Source: Juglans regia
Lineage: Eukaryota > Streptophyta > Magnoliopsida > Fagales > Juglandaceae
Assembly: GCF_001411555.2 (NCBI RefSeq)
Contig: NC_049909.1
Coordinates: 2,775,875 to 2,839,874 of the forward strand
Length of the DNA: 64,000 bases
Direction of reading: 5' to 3'
Position 1 is the stretch's first letter; each line of letters begins with the position of its first letter. Under the pieces are notes generated by a model. It saw nothing but the letters and a program-made list of their open reading frames with translations, did no database searches and was not told where the DNA came from. Positions 12,790-22,360 of this stretch are shown piece after piece. The position numbers were made by a program, and so were the translations under genes.

Positions 12790-14290
12790 ATGATTTGATT
12801 ATTTTGAGTTGTTTGGATGTGTGAAGTATTTTGAGTTGTTGACTTTTGAGTAGGTAGTTGAAAAATGTGTGGGTCTCATAAATATTATAGTGATTTGATT
12901 TTTAATAATTTGATTTTTATTTATATATAATAGAGATAAATAGTAATGTTATTTTTTATTTATATATTATAGTGATTCTATTTTTAATTTATATATAATA
13001 GTGATAAATATTATAGTATTTTATTTTTTATTTATATATAATAGTGATTTTATTTTTATTTATATATTTTAGTGTTTTTATTTTTTATTTATATATAATA
13101 GAGATAAATATTATAATGATTTTATTTTTTATTTATTTATATATTATAGTGATTTAATTATTTATTTATATATTATAATGATTTAATTTTTTATTTAAAT
13201 TTAATAGTGATAAATATTATAGTAATTTTATTTATTATTTATTATATATTATAGTGATTTTATTTTTTATTTATATATTTTAGTGATTTTATTTTTTATT
13301 TATATATAATAGTGATTTTATTTTTTATTTATATATTATAGTTATTTTATTATAGTGATTTTATTTTTTATTTATATATTATAGTGATTTTATTTTTTAT
13401 TTATATATTATAATGATTTTATTTTTTATTTATATATTATAATGATTTTATTTTTTATTTATATTTAATAGTGATAAATATTATAGTAATTTTATTTTTT
13501 ATTTTTTATATATTATAGTGATTTTATTTTTTATTTATATATTATAGTGATTTTACTTTTTATTTATATATTATAGCGTTTTTATTTTTATTTATATATA
13601 ATAGCGATTTTATTTTTTATTTATATATTATAGTTATTTTATTTTTTATTTATATATTAAAGTGATTTTATTTTTTATTTATATATAGTAGTGATAAGTA
13701 TTTTTTATTTATATATTATAGTTATTTTATTTGTTATTTATATATTATAGCGATTTTATTTTTTATTTATATATTTTAGTGATTTTATTTTTTATTTATA
13801 TATAATAGTGATTTTATTTTTTATTTATATATAATAGTGATAAATATTTTTTATTTATATATTATAGTTATTTTATTATAGTGATTTTATTTTTTATTTA
13901 TATATTATAGTGATTTTATTTTTTATTTATATATTATAGTGATTTTATTTTTTATTTATATATTATAGTGATTTTATTTTTTATTTATATATTATAATGA
14001 TTTTATTTTTTATTTATATTTAATAATGATAAATATTATAATGATTTTATTTTTCATTTATATTTAATAGTTATAAATATTATAGTGATTTTATTTTTTA
14101 TTTATATATTATAGTGATTTTATTTTTTATTTATATATTATAGTGATTTTATTTTTTATTTATATATTATAATGATTTTATTTTATTTATTTATATTTAG
14201 TAGTGATAAATATTATAGTGATTTTATTTTTTATTTATATATAATAGTGATAAATATTTTTTATTTATATATTATATTTATTTTATTTTT
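12790..14290. repeat. AT-rich minisatellite, about 29-bp unit, inside the Helitron
   Basis: About fifty imperfect units, each with GTGATTTTATTTTTT, then ATTTATATATTATA. Variants have TAATAGTGATAAATA or lose the middle, so the period wobbles. It lies between the Rep gene and the captured H+-ATPase segment. The left edge near 12800-12880 has a MITE-like phrase (GTTGTTTGGATGTG). No gene. Confidence 0.9.
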
Positions 14291-14299
14291 TATTTTATT

Positions 14300-14796
14300 T
14301 TTCACAATCCGCGTCACTACTCTCCAATCATATCCTGGCCGTCCACTCCAACCGAGAAAACACAACATAGAGCTGCATCGACCGTTCCCTCTCACACAGG
14401 AAAAGCACAACAGACGGATTGTGCTTAGAAAGTTTAATAAACTCCCGCAACCCTCTCTCTCTCTCTTAGAAAGTTAAAGAAACTCCCGCAACCCTCTCTC
14501 TCTCTCTCTCTCTGTATCTCACGGAAGGAAGTTCAGTATCTCCATTGTTTTCGGCTCAACATAGCCTCTCTCTCTCTCTAGATTTCTCATCCCTCCCGAT
14601 CACACCGTCGGCATCTACTCTCTCTCTCTCTCTCCCATTTAATTTTCTGTCTTCTTTTTCACTTCTGACGAAGTGCTTGTAGTTCTTCCACCGTGTATTT
14701 TATACTATAAATTTGATCTATTTAACTCGTTTAAGGGGTTTCTGATCCGATTTGGTTTCTTCTTACCTCAGGCTATAGTCTTGCCTGCTTTCCAAC
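14300..14796 (+). promoter_or_regulatory. captured leader or promoter-side DNA of an H+-ATPase gene
   Basis: The stretch before the captured start codon is CT-rich, as leaders of plant proton-pump genes often are, and contains a local tandem duplication (AAACTCCCGCAACCCTCTCT, near 14439 and 14480). Because it directly precedes a recognisable ATG and first exon, I infer it was captured together with the exon. Whether it still drives transcription cannot be seen. Confidence 0.5.
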
Positions 14797-14853
14797 ATGG
14801 CTGGCGAGAAGGCCATCAGTCTCGATGGGATTAAAAATCAGTCCGTTCATCTG
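14797..14853 (+). pseudogene. captured first exon of a plasma-membrane H+-ATPase
   Basis: The 57 bases encode MAGEKAISLDGIKNQSVHL and then meet a splice donor (CTG|GTACTC). Plant plasma-membrane proton pumps (AHA/PMA family) begin with a sequence of this kind, MAG-x-K-x-ISLE-x-IKN-E-x-VDL, and I recall the first exon ending there. Several acidic residues are changed (G for E, Q for E, H for D), which suggests decay after capture. No second exon follows; the next 1.3 kb is tandem repeat. The fragment is on the plus strand, antisense to the Helitron genes. The real pump is a ten-helix P-type ATPase of about 950 residues, so this piece cannot work as a pump. Confidence 0.75.
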
Positions 14854-14877
14854 GTACTCTCTCTCCCTCCCTCTCTC

Positions 14878-16175
14878 TCTCTGAATGAATATGTTTGGTT
14901 CCTGAGAAAAGTTAAAAATTTTACCTTTTGTTTTCGTGGATGATTACTCGTTTCCCTCTATATTTATATGTTTTTGGAACTCATTAAATTTTCGAGCAAT
15001 CCCGTTTGTGTGTATATATATATGTATTTTTCTTTATTTTTGTTCGATGTGTTTTTGCTTATTTTGGATGTTTGGTTCCTGAGAAAAGTTAAAAATTTTA
15101 CCTTTTGTTTTCGTGGATGATTACTCGTTTCCCTCTATATTTATATGTTTTCGGAACTCATTAAATTTTCGAGCAATCCCGTTTGTGTGTATATATATAT
15201 ATATATGTATTTTTCTTTATTTTTGTTCGATGTGTTTTTGCTTATTTTGGATGGTGTAGATCTGAAGAGTATGTCCATACTTTTGTGTTCTCGGGTTCTT
15301 GAGGAACCCGTGGGTTCTTTTGTTGGGCCTTGGGCCTTAGGCCCGTATGAGGTTGGGTTTGGGTTTAGTTTCCTGTTTGGGCTCATTATTTTGGATGGTG
15401 TAGATCTGAATGAATATGTTTGGTTCCTGAGAAAAGTTAAAAATTTTACCTTTTGTTTTCGTGGATGATTACTCGTTTCCCTCTATATTTATATGTTTTC
15501 GGAACTCATTAAATTTTCGAGCAATCCCGTTTGTGTGTATATATATATATATATGTATTTTTCTTTATTTTTGTTCGATGTGTTTTTGCTTATTTTGGAT
15601 GGTGTAGATCTGAAGAGTATGTCCATACTTTTGTGTTCTCGGGTTCTTGAGGAACCCGTGGGTTCTTTTGTTGGGCCTTGGGCCTTAGGCCCGTATGAGG
15701 TTGGGTTTGGGTTTAGTTTCCTGTTTGGGCTCATTATTTTGGATGGTGTAGATCTGAAGAATACTTTTGTGTTCTCGGGTTCTTGAGGAACCCGTGGGTT
15801 CTTTTGTTGGGCCTTGGGCCTTAGGCCCGTATGAGGTTGGGTTTGGGTTTAGTTTCCTGTTTGGGCTCATTATTTTGGATGGTGTAGATCTGAAGAATAC
15901 TTTTGTGTTCTCGGGTTCTTGAGGAACCCGTGGGTTCTTTTGTTGGGCCTTGGGCCTTAGGCCCGTATGAGGTTGGGTTTGGGTTTAGTTTCCTGTTTGG
16001 GCTCATTATTTTGGATGGTGTAGATCTGAAGAATACTTTTGTGTTCTCGGGTTCTTGATGAACCCGTGGGTTCTTTTGTTGGGCCTTGGGCCTTAGGCCC
16101 GTATGAGGTTGGGTTTGGGTTTAGTTTCCTGTTTGGGCTCATTATTTTGGATGGTGTAGATCTGAAGAGTATGTC
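14878..16175. repeat. nested tandem repeat, 348-bp and 136-bp units
   Basis: A block starting GAATGAATATGTTTGG recurs three times, first as a shortened copy (14882, 15065) and then at 348-bp spacing (starts near 15065 and 15413). Within it a 136-bp module is further amplified (near 15620, 15756, 15892, 16028). The module begins ATTTTGGATGGTGTAGATCT and includes GTTGGGCCTTGGGCCTTAGG. The copies are nearly identical, so the expansion is recent. It follows the captured splice donor directly and probably arose from the captured first intron. Confidence 0.85.
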
Positions 16176-16508
16176 CATACTTTTTTCCTACCTCTTTGTG
16201 AAAGTAAACGACCTCTTTGTGTGTGTGTGTGTGAGGCCATCCACTTCACGGGAAATGTGGATTTTTTCTTAAAATCTTCTTCTTCTGATCTGTTTTTTTT
16301 TTTTTTTTTTTTTTCGTTTTTGCTTCTTTAAATATGAATGTATGATTCTCCCTCTCCAAATAGCTGTTGCTTAGCCCAGCTGAGACACTGTTACAATTAA
16401 ATTACTCTATACAAATCCTAAAGTTATATACTTGTAAACAACAAAAAACACAAAGTTATGTAGTTTTTTTCTTACAGAGAACATATCTATCTGGCTTGTG
16501 TTTGTGCT

Positions 16509-16900
16509 TCTAGAGAAATAAACATTAGACAGACTATAATCCCAAACATAGGTAGACCATAGATATACCATAAACACACAAAAGTGGGTAGACTGACCTC
16601 TTCGGTGATTCCTTCAAACTTTATCACCACTGCAGTACTTGTAGACAACTGATTTGAGAGAAACAGCCTATAGGAGAAAAGATAAACTGTGAAAATTCTG
16701 TTTAGAATTATTTTCATTCAAATAGTTAAACATAAAAGATTGATAAAGAAACAAAATATTACCTCAAATTCAGCAGAATTTGTGTATGCAAGTCTCTAAT
16801 AGCTTCCACGAGTGAAGGAGAAACAGGGGAATATGAATACAAACTGGAGAAACAGGAGGGGGAATGATGAATACAAACTCAAGGGAAACGGGGGATTTCT
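16509..16900 (-). pseudogene. possible second captured gene fragment, spliced
   Basis: On the minus strand two exon-like pieces join in frame. The first ends at 16763 with a GTAATA donor; the second is 16667-16598, after a pyrimidine-rich acceptor (TTTCTCCTATAG), with donor GTCAGT. The join reads through LVEAIRDLHTQILLNLR and then LFLSNQLSTSTAVVIKFEG. A third acceptor at 16509 could continue it. The codon use looks protein-like, but I do not recognise the protein. The upstream part contains a small serine/proline-rich duplication. This could be host DNA captured by the Helitron, or an upstream Helitron exon. Confidence 0.4.
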
Positions 16901-17597
16901 TCGGCTCGGCTGGGAAGAATTTTCTGAGTTATTTTAGGAGAATAGTATTTGATATTATTTCAATTTTATGTATTTGTAATTTTTTATATGTAATTATTAA
17001 TTGGGATTTGTAACGTCAAAGGCAGAATATAATGAATCAAATATAATGAATCTCAGAATGATATGGATGCATTTGAATCGTCCGGAACTGTTAAAAAGAG
17101 AGAATTTAAATGATTCGTTCAAAAATCAACTGTTGATCAATATATTTATTTTTCATAATTTAACAACCAATAAATGGTAATAAATGGTATTAAAGAGTTA
17201 ATAGATGGGCGGCATCATCAGACTTTAAATACGGATGGCGTGAAAGACCCAATCAATGGGTATGAAATTGGTAATAGAGCTATTTAACGATTTGAAGAAC
17301 TTTTAACGGAGAGAAATTAATTTAAACGGAAAAATCTTGTTTACTGTTAAAACAAGAATTGCCGTTAGATAGGCTCTTTATATATATAGGTAGATATGAT
17401 ATGCGCATAGGCACAAGCAAGTGTGCATACACGTATATCTTTGCAGCGTCTGACATATTGAAATAACTTTTAGAATATAGTTGTGATCCACTATTTCCAT
17501 AGTTATAGCTGTGATCCTTTGTTTCCATAGTTCTAGCAGTGATACTCTCCACATGTAATGGTCCATATTTTTTGCATTCTATGTTTTGTAATATAGC

Positions 17598-17723
17598 TGT
17601 TAGTTGCCATGTATAACATGTTGTATACTTGGTAGACTAGTTATAAGATCTCAATGTTGACAGATGTAAGTCAACTATAAATTAATATAAAGCATGCAGA
17701 ATGGTGCAGACAATTTTCTCACA
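17598..17723 (+). repeat. putative 5' LTR of a copia element
   Basis: Begins TGTTAG and ends ACA directly before the primer-binding site. It includes TATAAATTAATATAAA as a possible TATA region. The 3' LTR is missing, so the left edge is a guess. Confidence 0.4.
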
Positions 17724-17739
17724 TGGTATCAAGAGCCAC
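17724..17739 (+). other. primer-binding site (initiator Met tRNA type)
   Basis: TGGTATCAAGAGCCAC is a near match to the sequence complementary to the 3' end of plant initiator methionine tRNA, with one inserted A. It directly follows the ACA end of the putative LTR. Confidence 0.65.
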
Positions 17740-17752
17740 TGAGGTACATAGC

Positions 17753-20700
17753 ATGGCATCGTCTTCTACGTCTTCCTCGATCCCACAAATTGATGACTCT
17801 GCTTCCCTTGTGTTCTCTGTTAAATCCAATCTCCCCGATATCTCGATTAGATTAGCCTCAAACAATTTATCTATTGTGTAAAACTCAAGTTGTACTTGTC
17901 CTCTATGGCCATAGTCTTCTTTTGATATGTTTTGAATGAAGTTCCTTGTCCTCCAGAGATTTTCATTGGTGATAATGATGTGTCAACTCCGAATCCATTA
18001 GTCACATGTTGGTTGCGCACAGATCAATTGATTCTTGGATGGATCAACTGTTCATTATCGAATACTCCTCTATTTCAGGTGATCAATAGTGAGACTGCTC
18101 ATGATGCTTGGGTTGTGATGAAAACTTTGTATGGAAGTCATACACGAGACCAAGTTCAATAGATGAAAGGTGAACTCCAATCCCTCTCCAAAGGTGCTTT
18201 ATCCATGGAAGACTACCTTCAAGCAAAGTTTCTTGCTCTCTTGTTTAGGGGTGCAAGGAAACCAATAGATGATGAAAATTTCATTATCTGTATTTTAAAA
18301 GGCTTGGGATCTGAATTTGGTTCTACTATTGTTGTTATAAACACTAGTGCTGCATTTCCTTCACTTGGAAATGTTATTAGAAAACTTTGAGACTTCGAAA
18401 TAAGACTCACAGATGCAAAAGGAGTTTCGTCTACTATTGCTTTCTACATGAACTGAGGTGGTTCTAACTCTATGTCTCGAGGTCATCGTGGAGGTTGTGG
18501 ACGTGGTCCTTCATCATCCAACCAGCAACGTCACACAAGCCACAAAGGAGGTGGTCTTTCTCAAGGTCATGCATCTGGTGGGCGTTGTCAAAAACTCAAA
18601 AATCGTGATGCTTCCAATGCTGGTCGTGGACGTGGTGAAAGTCACTGCCCTTGCATCACTTGTTTCTGTGGTGGTGGTTCGAATCATAAAGTTGAAGGTT
18701 GTTGTGCAACCGACGATGAGTTTGAACAATACAAAGCTTTTGCGACATTGTAGGTTGGTGAAATTATTGAGGATACCTGGTATCATGATACTGGGGCAAA
18801 TCAACACATGACTTCTAATGTTACTGAAGCTGAAGGTATTGATTCTTATCATGGTAATGATTCTGTAATGGTTGGAAATGGTGCTAGGTTATCCATCACT
18901 GGTATTGGTGAATTTCAACTTCCTAAAACTAATCTTAGCTTGGATGGTGTTCTTATAATTCCTACCATAGCTAAAAATCTCATTTATGTCTCTCAATTTA
19001 CAAAAGCTGATAACTGCCACTTCTTGTTTTATCCATGAGGATTTCTCATCAAGGATTTCTTATGGTGGATAGCTTGTACCCAATCAATCCAAGGTGTTTC
19101 CAAGTAAATAAAGTTGGATTCAAGCAAATAAAGTATTAGGCAATGTATGGCATGCATGTTTGGGACATCCAAATTTTTGGATTCTTCAATTATTATTACC
19201 TTCTTTACCATTTTCAAATAAAGTTGTTTCATTTTGTGAAAGTTGTAATTTTGGGAAATCAACAACATTGTCGTTTCAATCTCGTACAAATTATGCTACT
19301 ACGTTTCTTTACACCATTCACACTTATGTGTGGGGACTAGCCCCCATTATCTCCTACAATGGGTTTTGCTTTTATCTTATTATAATTGATGAGTACTCTC
19401 GTTTTATTTGGCATTTTCCTATCATGCAAAAATCTAATTTGATCAATATTTTTTCCAAGTTACTCCTCATGTTGATGGAAAATCAATTTCACACTCGCAT
19501 TAAAATCATTCAAAGTGATGGAGGTGGGGAATATGTTAATGGTATTTGAAGGATTATTTTGAGTCTCAAGGAATTATTCACAGGCTTTCTTGTCCCGACA
19601 CTCTTGAACAAAATGGTTTTGCCTAACATCGTCATCGGTGTATTGTTGAGACCAATTTAACGCTTATGGCTCATTCATATGTTCCATGAAAATATTGGAC
19701 TAGTACATTCAACACTTACTAATCGGTTGCCCACTCCGATTTTACATAATAAATCACCTTTCGAGATATTCTTCGGACATTCACCACATTATTTATCTCT
19801 AATAATTTTTGAATGTGCATGCTTCTCATGTCTAACATCTTTTGAATGATCCAAACTTGAGTACAAATCTGCTAGATGTGTCTTTATTGGATACTCTCTT
19901 CAACATAAAGGATATCGTTGCATGGACGTTCAAACACACCGCATATACATTTCACGTCATGTTGTTTTTAATGAACTAATGTTTCCATTTCAACATGTAC
20001 AGGGCCATACACAAAAAAAAAATTCAACCTTTCAAGGTTCGGCCCCTTCCAAAAGACCTTCAAAATGTACACCTGCAGATCAAAATTTCTTCACCTGTGG
20101 ACCTAGTTTCATGCTCTTCATTTGCTACTATTGATACCTCACATTCAGCCTTACCTAATGTTCCTCAACCCGAATCTATACCAGTTCCCACCGAAACTCA
20201 TCCCATAATTATTTGGGCTCAAGATGGTACTAGAAAACCCAAGGTTTACTTCTCTTCACATCATCTTATTCCCACGTTTTTCTTGGCAGATTTGGTTGCT
20301 CATTCAAAGGAACCAAAAACCTTCCAACAAGCACTCAAATAACCCCATTGGCGCAAAGCTATGCAAGAAGAAATAAATGATTTGCATGCTAATCATACAT
20401 GGACCATTGTTCCTAAACGTCCAGATATGAACTTAATGGGTAGCAAATGGGTGTTTAAAACTAAAACTCGTGTGGATTGCTTTCTTGAAAGATATAAAAC
20501 TTGTCTAGTCACTCGAGGTTTCACTCAACTTCATGGCCTTGACTGTGATAACTTTTAGTCCGGTTGTCAAACCTGGGACCATTTGATTCGTTTTAACGTT
20601 AGCTTTATCTCAAGATTGGTCTCTCTAGCAACTTAATGTAAGTAATGCCTTTCTCCATGGAAAATTACAAGAAAAGGTTTATCTCTCTCAACCTCCTGGC

Positions 20701-21275
20701 TTTGTGGGTCCATCCCAACCTGATTATGTTTGTTACCTTCACAAGCTTGTATGGTTTAAAGTAAGTTCCTAGAGCTTGGTACATGAAGTTCAGTACCTAT
20801 CTTCAGCAAATGAATTTTCAGCGTTATCCCTATGATACCTCTTTGTTCCATCGACATCACGGCTTTAATATTATTCTACTTTTGATATATGTGGATGACA
20901 TTATTGTTATCGAAATTTTATCTTTGCAGATTACTCAATTTATTTCTCAATTTTCCTTAGCCTTCAACATGAAAGACCTCAACAATCTGCATTATTTTTT
21001 GGGGATTCAAGCAGCTCAGGATGCATCTACTCTCATGTTGACTTAAACTAGATATGTGCTCTCTCTTACACAAATTTGGTTTAGATGGTGTTAAAGTTGT
21101 TTCCATGACTCTTGCTTCAAGATCACAATTGTCTACTGCCCAAGGAGTTCCATTACATGATCCCACCATATATCGACAATTAGTTGGCTCCTTATAGTAT
21201 CTTACATTGACCCGTTCTGATATAGCTTATGCCGTAAATCTTGTTTGTCAATTTATGCAAAATCCAGAATCCATG
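17753..21275 (+). pseudogene. Ty1/copia polyprotein, heavily decayed and 3'-truncated
   Basis: Order gag, protease, integrase, reverse transcriptase fits Ty1/copia. Gag starts at 17753 (MASSSTSSS) and runs in pieces to about 18750, with a basic arginine/glycine tract and a damaged cysteine-rich region. Protease has WYHDTGANQHM (about 18778-18810). Integrase shows IIDEYSRFIWHFP and QSDGGGEYVNG (about 19384-19548). Reverse transcriptase shows MQEEINDLHANHTW and GSKWVFK (20361-20460) and the catalytic LLIYVDDIIV (about 20878-20907). Many stops and frameshifts separate these. Sequence resembling the element stops near 21275, before RNase H and the 3' LTR. Non-functional. Confidence 0.85.
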
Positions 21276-21419
21276 AAGCCACTGCTGCCTAGAACCAGAA
21301 TCTTTCATCGTCACACAAACCTCCACCATGGAGGTCTAGAAACTGCAGTTCACGATTGTAGCAGCCATCTAGTCGGCCTCCATGTTTTCTCCCTCCACCG
21401 CAAGTTCCACCACGGCAGC

Positions 21420-22360
21420 TAGGGGTGTACAAAAACCGCCTAAACCGGCTGGGAACCAATCAGACCAGTCGCCAGAGTCAGGAACCGGCTGAAACCAGCA
21501 AGGAACCGGTCGGTGGGCAGTAGGACTTGTTGAAAATCGATATCGGCCGGTTCGGCGCCAGTTCAAACCCTTGGAAAACCGCTGAACCGGCCGACCCTTT
21601 ATATATATATATATATTTAAAAATATATGTATATAAAAAGGTGCCGTTTGCCTTTTAAGCGGCGCCATTTCAAAATGGATTTAATATGCCCCTGGCCCCT
21701 CTTCTTCTTCTTCCCCACGTCTTCTTCCTTCCTCCATTTCACATGCAACTTTCTTCTACTCTCTCATGGTAAACGGCGGCACATCCCTCCTCCATCACAG
21801 AGACGCCGACGGCAGACCTAGGAACCGAACCACACCGCGCCGAGACCGATAATATCGGTTTTCTCTCCCCCAATCGACCGATTTCGGCCAGTTTTTTCCT
21901 CTCATGGCAGACATCGGCGCGCCGAACCCATCGGTTTTCAGCCCTAACGGCAACCTACCCGTGACTTCCCTCTTTACACCGTGCATAGCTAGTGAAGTCC
22001 AACTTAGCTGCTGTGAAGCTTAGCCGTTAATTCCCCTTCTGTCGTGAGCCCAACCGCCTCCATCTCCCTCTCTGTTTCTCTCATCTCATGGCCAACCACC
22101 AATCGACAGCCATGGAATTGCCTTGCACCACCCATCGAAAAACCACCCAACCCCATGTACATGTAATGCTAGACCAAGAACTCAACAAGCCCATAACTCA
22201 ACCATACTTAGCCATGAACCACCCCACTAGTAGGGCCATTCACCTCTTTAAACCAAACCCACCATCATTGTCACTGCGAACCACCATTGGATCATCGCGG
22301 ACGAGCATACAGAAAAATGCCCGAGCTCCTCACTACTGCCTCTAGCTTGTTGCACCTCTG
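21420..22360. other. repeat DNA with AACCGG-rich terminus
   Basis: Opens with CTAGGGGTGTACAAAAACCG and is rich in ACCGG motifs, similar in style to elements at 38330-38505 and 41215-41830. It is followed by CCT/CCA-rich DNA with no recognised gene. I cannot place a right-hand end. Confidence 0.4.

Larger units (their letters stand above)
5093..17394 (-). mobile_element. Helitron with both ends, about 12.3 kb
   Basis: Rolling-circle transposon read right to left. The 3' end is at 5093: on the minus strand it ends CTAG followed by host T, preceded by a short stem-loop (5103-5124, arms GCAACGTGCA and TGCACGTTTGC with one bulge). The 5' end is at 17394: the minus strand starts TCTACCTATATATATAAAGA and is preceded by host A. 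So the element sits between A and T, with TC at the 5' end and CTRR plus hairpin at the 3' end, as expected for Helitrons, and there is no target duplication. Inside are a Rep/helicase gene, an RPA-like gene, an AT-rich minisatellite, and captured host DNA. The 3' end is very well supported; the 5' end rests on the terminal sequence style and the A/T context. Confidence 0.8.

Noticed and set aside
12790..14290. Scaffold-attachment region or origin
   Set aside because: The AT content would allow it, but a simple 29-bp minisatellite explains the sequence.
15145..16272. Series of similar 60- to 107-codon frames on both strands
   Set aside because: They are produced by the tandem repeat being copied; both strands are open and no protein is recognisable.
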